Positions 21,377 to 33,105 of a stretch of 64,000 nucleotides of DNA are shown here, piece by piece (positions within the stretch are counted from its first letter, which is position 1; each line of letters starts with the position of its first letter). The stretch comes from Mytilinidion resinicola (taxonomy: Eukaryota > Ascomycota > Dothideomycetes > Mytilinidiales > Mytilinidiaceae). Location of the stretch: the NCBI RefSeq assembly GCF_010093595.1, contig NW_022985450.1:169083-233082 (forward strand), written 5' to 3'. The notes under the pieces are model-generated. The model did no database searches. It was not told the origin of the DNA and was given only the letters and a program-made list of their open reading frames with translations. The translations under genes were made by a program, and so were the position numbers.

Positions 21377-23583
21377 CTATGCAAGATATATCCATTTTCC
21401 CGTTGGTTTCTGCGTTTCCCAAGCCAACTCACTGAAGGGACTAGTTGGGAGATTGACTCGGTAAGCCAAGTTACCTATTCGTTCAATCAACATAGTTTCA
21501 AGGGACAACGTGCCATGGACCGTCTTCGTCTGGATGAGGATGAACTCGAGGCTTTCAGGTTGCCTTGCGCGCCAGTTTTTATTCAGATAGATTGAGCTGG
21601 CCTCTGGGTACATTGTATTCGATCCTTCGAGAACCTCACCTGGCAAAGTCTCCTCGGCCGTGTCATGACTTTTAGCAGGCTCGGAGTCTGGACTGCCAAG
21701 GATAGTGTAGAGCCCAAATCTATTACCGTCGTTGCTGCTGTCCAAGTCACAGGTCCTGGCGACAGGGAAATGAGCAGATGTTGTGTAGAACACCAAGAGC
21801 TGCGACCGAAGGGGCCAATGGATAGAGAATAAATAATCTTTACTGGGCCCACCTTTGGGTATCGAGCACCTTTGGGTATCGAGCATGACACCAGTGGGTC
21901 TACCCAAGAGTCTATGACGGTCAATTCACCGCGCCGTATGGCCATGAAACATTGTATTTCACGAAACAGGTTCTCATGGTACGAGCAGTTTCGACTTCCA
22001 ACGAGACCAGACCGAACTTCTGCACCATCTAGCCAGGAACCAGACAGAGGTTCTCGATGTTTCCATCCAGCCCAGGACCAGCTAGGAAAGCCTTCACGGC
22101 GTTCTGGGGGAGTTCTGTCCTCAGTCTGCCATAGGAGACCGAGATCCAGCGTTGCTTCCGGAAGCCCTTGGAAGGATTTCCCTACAGAGTGGATATTTTC
22201 CAGGGCTCCCGAAATAGCATTGAGGATATAGTTGTCATTAGAAAGGTCGCTTGTGATGTAGGTATTCACCAATTCGGTGTAATGCTTGAAACCATCCGTC
22301 GTACCACTGAAGTGCGACAAGAGTCCAAGTCGCTCTCGAAGTTCGATTTCGCCGTTCCAAGAGAGTAATTCCTGAGGCATCGAGTCTTCTCTCCACATAG
22401 TAGTTCTGCAACAGTATACAGCTTCTCCGCCGACAAAGAAGAGGAGTCTGTGACTCAGCACATACTCTTGAAGCGTCCAGCCCCTTGAATACCAAGGAGA
22501 GTTTTCAATGAGGGGAACGATGTCATGGCGTGTGCTAATGAGCTCCGTCCCATTTATGGAGCTAATGTGCTGCTCGAACGATCTTGAGTTTGGACGAACG
22601 CCTGGCAGTCCAGCATCAGCACTCGAACCCGACGCGGCAACGATAGTCAAAACCGCCTGACTATATATGTTAGCCATGTTGCTGATTTGAAAATGCCTGT
22701 CGGATTCATCGTCCTGGACGATGCACAGGGTGTCTACCCATAAGTAGCGTTCTCCTAGGTTCTTGCAAAGAATCATGGCATCTTTGATGGTCCTTGGGAT
22801 CGAGTCGGAGAGCTCGTTAAGGCCGTTTTCGGTGGAGAGGCTCGTGAAGTTCTCAGATGTCAGCTGAAGCTGTGTTGCGCCACCCCAAACATAGCTCAAT
22901 GCTAAATATCGCACCGACGAGGCGATTCTAACGATACATGCGTCGTCGATGTTGATAAGTCGTATGTTAGGGCACTCTTTAATGACTGTGGTTGTGCGGA
23001 CTCGGCATGAAGGGTGGCATCTTTCACAATTGGAGAGCCAGCCAGAAACAAGCTTCGTGTCTACTTGTTCCGTCTTTACTTCTTGACCGCGGAACAGATT
23101 GCCGAAAGGCTCGCGGTATAAGTATCGAGATTCTTTGAGTTGAATGCAATGGACATATGCAAGCTCCTTTTCCTTTCGAAGTTCCGGATCATGGCCAATC
23201 CAGTACGTGGAGTCGTTGTCACTAAGCCCCACGATCCAAAGACGACGACCATGTTTTTCAACAATTGATGAAGACGATTCGTTCCAGATGCGATGGACAG
23301 CAAACGCTTCGGTATAACCCTGTATGATGGTGTCCTCGGTCGTTATCGCTTGAGTGTTTAGTCTCAGCACCCTGCTTATGAGGCAGCAGAATGGGCAAGG
23401 GATATTTGCCTCTACGGTCCGCAAATCACGGCTAAACACGAGCTTAGCGTTTCGTCGTTGGGAAAGTTGGCGAAGGTTTGGTGCGGATTTGGTTGTGTGC
23501 TGGAAGAGAGACTGAAAGTCCAAGCTCTCGCAGTACGAACAGAGCTGGTTCGATCCGGGAAGAAGAGCGGCGGCATGATACAT
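21377..23583 (-). pseudogene. HET-domain protein, frameshifted by a 17-bp tandem duplication
   Basis: Heterokaryon-incompatibility type protein. From ATG 23583 the frame runs 666 codons to a stop at 21583. N-terminal Cys-rich part (CSYCESLDFQSLF), then the three HET blocks: LALSYVWGG, YLWVDTLCIVQDDESDRHFQI with MANIYSQAVLTIVAA, and SPWYSRGWTLQEYVLSHRLLFF. Towards the C-terminus (WSWAG, then WVDPLVSCSIPKG) the frame enters two adjacent copies of a 17-base unit (21851-21867, 21868-21884). After them the typical HET tail (FILIQTK ... TMLIERIGNLAYRV ... WIYLA, ending 21377) is in another frame. Counting one copy only, the gene would be 2190 bases, exactly 730 codons, so the duplication is the single lesion. 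As it stands about 94 unrelated residues replace the tail. The HET domain itself is complete, so some activity cannot be excluded. Confidence 0.82.
21851..21884. repeat. Perfect 17-bp tandem duplication
   Basis: Two identical adjacent copies of ACCTTTGGGTATCGAGC. The length is not a multiple of three, so it shifts the reading frame of the HET gene on the minus strand. Confidence 0.95.
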
Positions 23584-23989
23584 GACGCTCTTTGATGGTA
23601 TGTCGAGTCTTCGGTACCTACTCCGAATAAAGGCTCAACCTGTGCTGAAGGTTTTACATGCCAACGATGTGAATCGTCGATAATTGCACGTGCATCAATG
23701 ATGGCTGCTTGGCTAGCGAGGCTATTTTCCCCTCTTCCCTCTCTGGAATCGGCTAGAGTTGCTTCTATTGGACATCCAGAGCACCAGTATTAGGAGCGCT
23801 TTCGCATAGGTTGGATTCATGCTCAAAATTCACATTCTCAACCATCCGGCCGAAAACCCGTGTAAAGAACTTATTAGAGCTATTCCAACACATCTAACAT
23901 TTAATCTTTCCACAGATTAATCATCAATGTTTGCTTTTTGATATCGAGGTTAGTTCCCTCTTCCCCCTAAGCGCATAGAAGTTCCCAAC
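23584..23989. other. HET gene promoter region, no gene
   Basis: About 400 bases upstream of the HET start. No gene recognised. Confidence 0.5.
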
Positions 23990-24140
23990 ACTACGTTTAG
24001 TTCTGGCTTTGAGCAGGCTCCGGGTCTGGACGACCAAGGATAGTGTAGAGCTCAATCTTTTACTGCCGCTGTTGGTGTCCAATTCATAGGTCCTGGTGAC
24101 AAGGAAATGAGCAGACGTCGTCCAGGATGCCAAAAGCTAA
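23990..24140 (-). pseudogene. Duplicated 3' fragment of the neighbouring HET gene
   Basis: The minus strand reads TSAHFLVTRTYELD and so on, a diverged copy of the HET gene tail at about 21660-21800 (TSAHFPVARTCDLD). At DNA level shared runs include CCAAGGATAGTGTAGAG and GGAAATGAGCAGA. By eye roughly four of five bases match over about 130-150 bases. It is isolated: no HET domain precedes it, and the CorA-like gene begins just downstream. It looks like the remains of a second HET copy in tandem with the 21.4-23.6 kb gene. Confidence 0.75.
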
Positions 24141-24227
24141 GGCTGTGCTTTCCAAACGAGTTGTCAATCGGCGCATGCCGGCGCGATTACTGCTTATTGC
24201 GGATCTGGAGTATTAAGAGCAGCCTGT

Positions 24228-27200
24228 TCAGACCTCACCATCTCCCCTGACCATCGTAGTTCTCCGTCGGAAGCCTCTCCACAAATGGTTATCCGACATC
24301 ATAGTAGACTGCTTCCGTCCGACAGAAGGTTCCGTCATCTTTGTCGACAGCCTCCTCTTAGCAGACATGCCAGTCGAAGCTGAGCGCTGTCGGTCCTTCG
24401 CTACTTCGCGCCTGATAAAGAATTCGCGAATAGTCTCGCCTTTCAAGACGACAAGCGCCGCAAGCCCGATAACAATTGTCGTGACTGGCAGCGCGATGAG
24501 CCAGAAGAGCCACTGGCCTTGAGACAAGTTTCGAATGTCTGAGGTGTTCATACCAAGGTATGAGGTAGCCCATGAGAGCGGCAAGAAGATAATTGTCACA
24601 ATGGTGAAGACAATGATGGCGTTGCCGTTGTTTTCTTGTTGTATTTCGAGCATGCGCGACACGTGGTTACTCACGTCTTCCAGCCGGGAGTCGAGGTCAC
24701 AAACCCGTAGGCGGACGGAATGGGCTCTTCGAAGCTGGGTATCAATGAAAGGGGCCTCCGCTCTGAAGCGTGCAGCGCGGATGAAGGTCGTTGCTCGAAA
24801 GGTACAGGGTTCGAGGATGCGGAGGTAGTTTCTCAGGAGTTCCTGCTGCTGGAGATTGATGCTGGCAACTAGGCCGAGCTCTTCGCGCATGCGCCAGATT
24901 TTGCGAAGCACCCGTGTTCGGGGGTGTTTCATGGCATCGAGGTGCTATTTATGGCAATTAGTAGAGATATAAGTCAGCAGAGATTTGGTTGCCTACTAGT
25001 CTCCGATAGAACCCTGCGTAGACGAGGTCAATCGGTTCATCTTTATGGAGAGGCCGATTGTATAAGCTCGTCATGATGGTGGCCAGGATGTATTCTGGGC
25101 CAACACTATCGTAACTGACACTCTCTGTATCAATATCGGTATACGCCATGAGCATGACATCTTGTTCGGCTTTATTCATGAATTCCTTGACGTCATTCCC
25201 AATGTTCAATAAATCCTTGCCGGTAGTGTCGAGCAAGTCTTGGTCTTTCTTGATCTTGGATGCGGCATCCACGAAATGCTGGTTCATCGGATCAGAGCAA
25301 CGATTGATGATAGGGAACGACTTTGCTGCACAAACTAGTAAAAGAATCGCATTCTCAAATGCGTTTACGAGTGACTTTGGAAGCATAAATCGCGAAGGCA
25401 TTGAGCTATTGTCGCTTGCAACGCCATCCCAGATGCCTCTACCCTTACTGTGGACTTCTCGAAGAGGATCTATGATGAGGCCCAAGTAGTGGGCGTAAAG
25501 CTCTAGTCGATGATCGGCATGATACTGGTTATCGTGACGCAGCCAAAGTGCAAGCGTCTCGTCATTAGGAATGCCGTCGTTATTCTTCGGAACGCCATAG
25601 TAGTGTAACTGGACGTGCTGCATGGCCTCACGAAGAGTTTGATACTGGGTCCAGTTTCGGCAGACTTCGCATTCTTTCCAGGTAACTGTTGGCTTTTCCC
25701 GATCCGATAACATGTCAAGAGCTGAGGGATCTCTGACGACCCACCACTCGGGATCTTGATACTTCAGCGCTTGTGGCTCATTCTGTACGCCCGATGTAGT
25801 AGCCTAAAGGTAGCCATCAGCGAGACACAGATTGTATCAGCAAAGCACGCTTACAGCCATGATCATTGCAACTGCTCCCCAGCACTTCTGCACTAGAGCA
25901 TGGTCTGATGCAGACGGCGAAGACAACGGAACGTAGAGTGACAAGAGACCATTCAATACAGTATAGAGGTGCCTCAGCTTAGTGTTACAAGCCTTCAGCA
26001 GACTGGCGCGAACGCGATCGTTGTGTGCACCACTCCCAACCAGGAGCGGGTGCTGCTTATCAAGTTCTTCATCCTTAGGGACCGAGAGGGGGGCTTGAGG
26101 GGTTTGAACACTTCCACCTGATTTTAAGGCGGGGAACTCAACTTCTAGTTCAATCTGCGCTATTTCTCTGGACCTTCGATACGTCTGCCCATGCCTTGAA
26201 GGCCTCACTGTTTGTAGTGTCTTATGAACCGTTCCCAATATCTTCACTACGGATTCAATCGATGGCTCTGATAAGGTTTCCTGCACTGTGGGCTCCGGGC
26301 TTGTGGCCCAACTGAGAAAATGGGGAATGTTTATGCGTGATCGTTTGTCTGGCTCATCACTTTCAGTCGTATCGGCTGGTCCACCGTCTTCAAGCTCATC
26401 GACTTCGGCGTCTCGGGCAGCTTGCTCCTGGGCCTCAGAGTGTACTGATGACTCCTCCGGGATTGCGCTGGCGTTTCCGGATGGAAGGCGGAATCGAACA
26501 ACAGCAGTGCTAGGCGGCACGTAAATTTCTGGTGAAGTTTCGATAGCGCTCGTGTCAAAGACTATGATGCCGTCCTCTTCCAGCTTTGTTTCTCTCTGAT
26601 TTGATTCAGATGAGACAACGCTTGCTGATGCAAAGTTATTGACTGTGTCTTGGTGTGTTAGTTGAGGTAAAGATAGCACATTCGACCTGCTGAAGGACAA
26701 AGCCGTTGAACTATATGGTACTAATCTGCCGTCGGTTTGAAGCGTTGGCTTTGATGAATGCGTAGAAGGGCGTGGGATGAGTGCCAGTGCATTGGGAGTA
26801 CGCTCGTTGGAATCAGTTTCCGAATCTGAGCTTGACTCTGACTGGTAGTCTTCACCGGTGGCAGCATCGCCGCGTGGCCTAGTTGGAATGACCCCCTTGG
26901 TATTTCCTGAAACTCGATCAGATACCCCTGGCTTGACGACTTCAGCAGGTTTAGAAGGACTGGCTGGCTTGGATGCTGCTGTGGCTGCAGGCCTAAGCTT
27001 CTTGCGTCGGAGCTGTAATCTTATCATGCTAGAGCCATGCTCCTGAAGAAGACCGATCCACTTTTCACCATTCACGGTCTGATTGTTGGGAGTAATGATG
27101 TCTATATCGTCAAATGAACCTTGCAAGTTGACGGAGCAGCGGACCTTGATCGACTGCTTCAGCGCCTATCCCAAGATCAGCCAGCGATACACGCAACGTC

Positions 27201-29572
27201 TTCAAGAGGAAACTCACAAAGAACGTTCGACATTTGTTTAGGGACAAAGCAAATTGGCAACCTCGAAGGTCTGTGACTTCGACTGAAGTCGCACATCCTG
27301 ACGCCTTTGGGTCCAATTCGAGCACTTGGATTGAGTCGTTGTTTATGAGGTCATTGAACGCCACTTGACCATATGTGATTATTGCTACAAACAGTCAACT
27401 CATGATCGGGTTTCCCATATGTCGTAACTTACTATTATTGAATGCAAGTGCCCATACATGGGGAACATATATGATGGAGTCCTTGTCTCCAGTCCCATCA
27501 TTCATGAGACGAAATGACTGTTCCGAGTCCCACTCTTTCGATGATTCGAAACGATCGTCCCATTCGAACAAGCTCATGATCGGATGCTGTTGGTCAGTCT
27601 TCCTCGGGCCGTGGCCAAACATGGAGCCAAGTGCGAAGCACGGAAAGCCGATGGTTGTTGCTGAGAGCGTAGTATCCCCTGCACCCGGCAAGCCCAACTC
27701 AGAACTGTCTGCTCTGAGTGTCCAAGGGAAGTAACGATTCGTCGAGTGATCGTAATGTAGCTTTCGGATTCGCTTGAGTAGGCTCAGTAGCACAATGTTC
27801 CAGTCTCGGGATAGGTTCGGGGTGCTCAAGACAATGGTGGTGAATTCATCAAAGTCTAGGAGTTGTCGCTCTACATGCAGCCATCTCATCGTATCTTTTG
27901 TCGGTCCCTTTTCATCGTTGGATCCCGAAGAGCAAGTCAAGTCTAGCGTATGGTGGCTTTCGCTGTCGAACCACCGTTTTGCTCCTACAATACTCAGCAG
28001 CTTCGTCTCTCTCCCAATAGAATGACGTTGTCCAGAATTTGCATCCGGCCATGTCCATAACCCCACGGAGTTCTTCTCCAAAAGTCGGTTTTTGCCAGGA
28101 CCACGGATATGGATATCGGTTGATAGTGGTTCCCCATGGTCTCCAAAAGGAATGTTATAGGGGTGGCATTTCGAATCTTTCTGATCCCGTTCGGGTCCTG
28201 CTGCAGCTAAGTGATCATAATCACTATAGGCTGGCCTTGGTTGTCTTCGTTCTTTCCACTCCCATGACTGGAAACCTGGTTTTCGACGCGACGAATACGA
28301 TAGGTCTGGTCCGTCTCTATCGGAAATAATCTTTGCAGGGCCTGATGGCCGTGAGCCCGGGCCATTTGTAGGCGGAGATGGGGGCGGCGGCGGGGGAGGA
28401 GGTGGTGGTGGGGCTGGAGGTGGAGGTGGTGCTGTTGCTGCAGTAGGGACAAACGGCCCGCTACGTGTCTCAAAGTAGGTCGGATTATATGAGTCGGGCA
28501 TTGGCGGCAGAGCATACGGGTTTCCGTTTGGTCCATATGGTGGTGCGTAAGGATTGGGTCCATATCCAGGCATTGGTGGCGGGGTATAAGGGTTTCCGTA
28601 TGGCCCATATGGTGATGCATAAGGATTGCGTCCATATCCAGGCATTGGGGGGTATCCGTACGGGGCTGGCGGAGATGCGAACGGATTGGCAGCATGCCCG
28701 CCATATGGATCACCCGATATGATTGAAGGCGCATTTCGCGGCTGGCTGGATCCAGAATCATCGTACCAGAGGCTTTCTGGCGGACGTGGGCTTGGTCGTG
28801 AGAATGGTGGTAAAGGTGCTTGATTGTGTGGCAGCCTATACCTAGGATAGTTATCGTGATGTGAGCCGGGGACAGTACTTCGGTGCTGACCGCGTCGAGG
28901 TTTTGAGGACTTCAGCCGAGACACACTCTCATCCGGTTCTATCTCATCATCAACGTATTCCCACTCTTCATCATCGTCTTCTTCGCCTGCGGTATACTCC
29001 TCCGGCCCAGACGAGACCTGTATTCCGGAAGAGTCTTCTTTGTAGGTTGCGGTGTATTCTTGCGAGCCCGTGGCGTGATTGATGGTTTCGTTCAAAACAG
29101 GAGAATGGTTATCTTGTTGCTCGCTCGGGGCTGGCGACTTTTTCTCTCCACTTTCGCTCAAAGCAGGCCATTTGTCCTCATGGCGTTCGCGAGATTTGGG
29201 CCTTTTTTTGCTTCCGAGCCAAGAGGCGTCCCAGCTGTCGTTTTCTGCGTCATTCCCTTCTTCAACCGTGGCTTTCTTCCCTTTGCGGTCTGCACCGGGA
29301 TCACCAAAACTTATGTCAATCTTCGGTGCCCCTTCGTCGTTAAGCTTGATGTTGCTGAATGTTGTCTCTAAGTCTGCTGCAGGAGGCTTGAAAGATACGC
29401 TCGCCCTAGGACCTTTCTCGTCCAGCTTCGGCTTCTGTGTAGATGTGGTCAGTTTCCCTGTGAATCCTTGTACCGTTTCTTTCTTCTTCTTCGGATTCCC
29501 TCCCAGCGCACGAGTACCCCTCTCGTCTTCCTCATTATCAAGCTCGTGCCGAATTGTTATGTGTCGGGGCAT
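24228..29572 (-). CDS. Giant CorA-like protein with long disordered N-terminal half (1713 aa)
   Basis: Exons on the minus strand: 29572-27433, 27384-27218, 27165-25855, 25803-24997 and 24944-24228. All boundaries are GT-AG with matching phases, and the join is 1714 codons including stop. The first third is acidic/Lys-rich and disordered, with a tandem 23-residue Pro/Tyr/Asn/Gly repeat (GYGPNPYAPPYGP type, residues about 290-360) and a polyproline run (about 377-400). The middle has a folded segment (IYVPHVWALAFNNTIITYGQ) and another disordered acidic stretch. The C-terminal part carries a helical CorA-type region (RILEPCTFRATTFIRAARFR, VCDLDSRLEDVSNHVSRMLEIQQENN), then IIFLPLSWATSYLGMN with the classical GMN, a second helix (WLFWLIALPVTTIVIGLAALVVL) and a basic tail. 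Predicted membrane channel or scaffold. The ATG at 29572 is the first in frame. Substrate unknown. Confidence 0.88.
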
Positions 29573-30060
29573 CCTTATCAAACCAGGGCCATTCCGGTAC
29601 CTATTTGTCTCATAGATCTTGAGAAGAGGAGGCTGAAGGCAGCAGAGAGGGCTGAGGTTCTTGGGATCACAGAGCGCTAACTCGTGTGGGGGCCACCTGC
29701 AGGTCGTGCAGGTATGGCCGGCTCATCTCGGGGGCGGCTCCACGGCTGACCCACATGTACGAGGAGCTCGTATAACCCAATGACACCAACCAGCAAACTT
29801 CGATTTCTCTATACACGACAGTCTGCCATCCCTGAGATGTTAACGTTAAGCTTGGGTATTCCGTGCTAGGGAGCTATACCCTGCTAGCGCTGAATGGACC
29901 CTGCTAAATGTCTCTAGCGTTACTTTAAAGTTGCTGTCCAGGTGACCCAATCAAAAGCCGAGTCTCACGGGGAAAAGCGTAGGTCTTTTCTCATCTTTTT
30001 TCCGTAGTTGAACTCCAAACTTAAGACACATCACTTGTTACATATATTGTTTTACCCTCA
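29573..30060. other. Intergenic, CorA-like gene promoter
   Basis: About 490 bases; no gene recognised. A Ser/Phe-rich plus-strand frame that overlaps the CorA start is a shadow. Confidence 0.5.
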
Positions 30061-32407
30061 TTACTTTTCCCAGCAGGCATTCCGGAGTACAAAACAAGAA
30101 TTAATCAGCAAACCATAAAGAGTTGCGAACACTTGATACTCATCCGAGGACAATGTCAACTTTTCTTCATTTTGTCTCTCCCAGACTTTCGCCCAGATGC
30201 GACCAGTTCCGCAACGATAAGCAATACTCCCTTTCCAATCAACCCAGAGAACCTGAACAAACTTGTATGGATCATCAGTTTTGATTTCAGAGCGCATAGC
30301 CATTTCGTCATAAGGCTGTTCGGTCCCTTCTACCCTTGATCTAGCCGCTTGACAGATAGCTATAACAACGCATTCATCACTTTCCTTATATTCTTGCATG
30401 TCTGTGACGCAAGGAATCATAACGCCGGCCCAGTGGCCAGTGGAGTCGTAGATGTTGAGCCCTATTGGGTGACGTTGGCTTAGGCGTTCTCCAATGATGA
30501 ATCGTGCAGTCTGGACTGTTCCGTACAGGAATGGGTCCCAGGACTTCATGTCCGGCGACAAGACATCCGAACTGAGGGGTACTGGATGGTATAGCATGTA
30601 ACGGCCCAATGGTATGGGCGGGAGTGAGTCATGTTTGTACGATCCGCGAGATGTGTTACGCGTCCAACCTTTGGGAAGCTCGCCTTTGGCACTGGTTGCA
30701 AACTTCTCCCACCTGTAGTAGGAGTTGTCAATGTCTTCCATTTCGCCCGAGCTAGTACTTCGCTTTCTTCATTGAGCTAGGGGTTCACGGAAGGTACGAA
30801 GTTTTGGTCGAATTGTTGGATCCCAGTCACCCATCTCTAATGCACCTTCCCAACCAAGCCAAGACCAAGAAGGGAACATTCGTCTTCTCCGCCCAACCTC
30901 TCCAGAATGATGCCATGTAAGTGCGATGTCAAAGGCAAGTTCGGGAAGTGCGTAGATAAATCCCCCGGGGAAGGAAGCGGAAAACACGTTGATAATGGCA
31001 CTGAATGCTTTTAGTGAGTCTTCCTGATAGGATAACTCCCGCCCTGAGAACCCAAACCACAGTCCTATGAATTGTGGTACATCCGGCGACATGGTGATCG
31101 AAATATTGTACCAAGGGAATGAGGCCTTTCGCTGTTCGTACCAGGCATCGTATAATAGGCCCCTCTCTTTTCCAACACTGAGATGTTCACCGTGCCTCTT
31201 GCTCAAGTCGGTCTGCTCGTCGAACTCTTTGACTTGGCACTCCCATTTGACGGTTTGTTGGAAAAGCACCATGGCTCTTTTTGACAAGGCCCTTTCTTGA
31301 AATGTCCATGCCCTAGTATGCCACTTGCTCCCTCTCTCTTCCTCTTGCCAGATGCAAAAGCTTATGTCCTTGAAACGAAAGTAGGGGTCATAGTTTCGGG
31401 GACCAGAAGTGATTTGAATGCCCCTGAGACCAAATTCAGCATCAGTTCCTTCGGCGGCCACGATGGTAAAGTATGCGTTCGCATATATTGAAGCCATTCA
31501 GGAAATATTGTGTTGCATAGAATTTTCGTCGTCCTGGACAATGCATAACCGATCTACCCAGAGGAATGGGATTTCTAACTTCTCAGTCAGGAGGATCGCA
31601 TCTTTCACTGTCATTGAAAGCGCTTCCCAATGTCGTATGAAAGACCCAGGCACTTCCAGTTCCTGAAAATTGGCTTTAGTGGCCTGGAAGACCGTGCCTG
31701 TGTTGCCCTATACGTACGATAAGGCTGTGTGTCTTCTATCGGACGGATCTGAAGTGAGATTTCTATTCTTAATGTCGATGAAAACAATGTTGGAAGGGAG
31801 AGGCACGCTCATATGGCGTGGCAGCTGATAGCAGGCACCATGATGATGAGAATCACAGTATGTGATCCATTCTCCGAGTTTTGAAAGGTCAATGTGCTGT
31901 TGATGTACTGTCGTCCATGAATCTGGAGGAAGCAGATGTAGAGTGCCGTGGTTATGGTCTACGCTTGCTCCTTGGCGAATCCGTGCAATCGTCAGAAGGT
32001 TCACAGTAAAAAAGCGTTATAATTACCTTTTCATGTGCGCATTTTCCTCTATTGCAAAAATCAGAGCAATATCCTCGAATTTCATAGCATACCTTTTCTA
32101 GGCACTGCTCCGGTTCACAACAAAGGCTAAGTTCACCACTACGGTTGCATGCTAATTTTAGCATGTATTCTGGCTGAAATGGCGTCGTCAAGCGATGATT
32201 CTCGAAGTACTCTACTATCTTTTGGCATGTTGAACAACGTTCAGCTGTCAGAAAATGATGCCACGGTGCAATCGCCATAGAGCGGTGTCGCTGGAAGAAA
32301 CCAGCCCAGTCCCGTACCTCTTCGGCAATTCTACTACAGTTAAGGCAAGGATCCATTTCGTGAGCGGAGCTGGGTTCAGGCGGGACCGAGAGCGACATAT
32401 CATCCAT
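30061..32407 (-). pseudogene. HET-domain gene with three in-frame stop codons
   Basis: The N-terminal part from ATG 32407 (Cys-rich, PCLNCSRIAEEVRDW, RCSTCQKIVEYF) is followed by an intron-like GTAATT donor near 32024. From about 32004 one continuous reading frame runs to 30061, broken by TAG at 31710-31708, TGA at 31500-31498 and TGA at 30771-30769. HET blocks are clear on both sides: TALSYV[stop]GNTG, where the stop sits on the invariant Trp of SYVWG; LEIPFLWVDRLCIVQDDEN; MASIYANAYFTIVAAEG; and KWHTRAWTFQERALSKRAMVLF. The C-terminal part (WVDWKGSIAYRCGTGRIW) has the usual HET tail. TGG to TAG on the coding strand is CpA to TpA on the other strand, the RIP-type change; the two TGA codons could come from CGA. 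The join between the N-terminal part and the main frame is not resolved. Confidence 0.82.
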
Positions 32408-33105
32408 CGCTCTTCCTATTTCGTCGACACCAAGGCATCTGCTCCAAATTGAATTTCAAATGAGTCTTTAGAGATGCCATATGTCAGTCTCAAAGATGTG
32501 AGATGGAGGATTGCATGCGTTGATGGCTGCCTGACTGGCAGGACTGGCGAGGCTATATTCATGGCGCGGTCGGCTACAGTTGCCTTCTATCTCTTCACTC
32601 CATCAAAGTGCTCCCAGTCTCCTAGTATCCTTCCTGCACTCTAGCAACCATCAAAACCGCCGCTAATTCTCGACCTGTAGATACAAACATGCCAGGTGCA
32701 ATTGATCACTAACCCACCGGACTTTCCAACTCGAAGGTGGATGAATCCGACGTCCTTATGCACGTGACTTCCGTAGTCTTTCAGATTACGTCTATAACTA
32801 CTCCCATAAGATATATGGGCTCCGCCCCCCGAGTCGAATGCAACCAAAGATTCACTTTTAAAAAGGCCTTATCCAAGCTATAAATGTCAACGAGTTTGGC
32901 TGCCCACTGTTACTGATTGAGACGGGTCAAGAGGAGGACAAACTTGTGGCTCAAATGTAAATGATTGAATCATTCCTGGAATTGAAATCTCCGTCATCAT
33001 CTAATCATCCCTAATAATGGTAACCCCATAGCAAAAAGGTATCATCATCCTATAACTCCTAAGCCCTCTCCCCGTCAACCCCCTCCCCTTTCCCGCTTCC
33101 CATCC
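32408..33105. other. Intergenic, no gene recognised
   Basis: About 700 bases between the HET pseudogene promoter and the 3' end of the MFS gene. Short frames only. Confidence 0.5.

Noticed and set aside
28861..29680. Plus-strand frames antisense to the CorA-like N-terminus
   Set aside because: Complement of a Lys/Glu/Ser-rich coding region, which yields open Phe/Ser-rich frames by composition.
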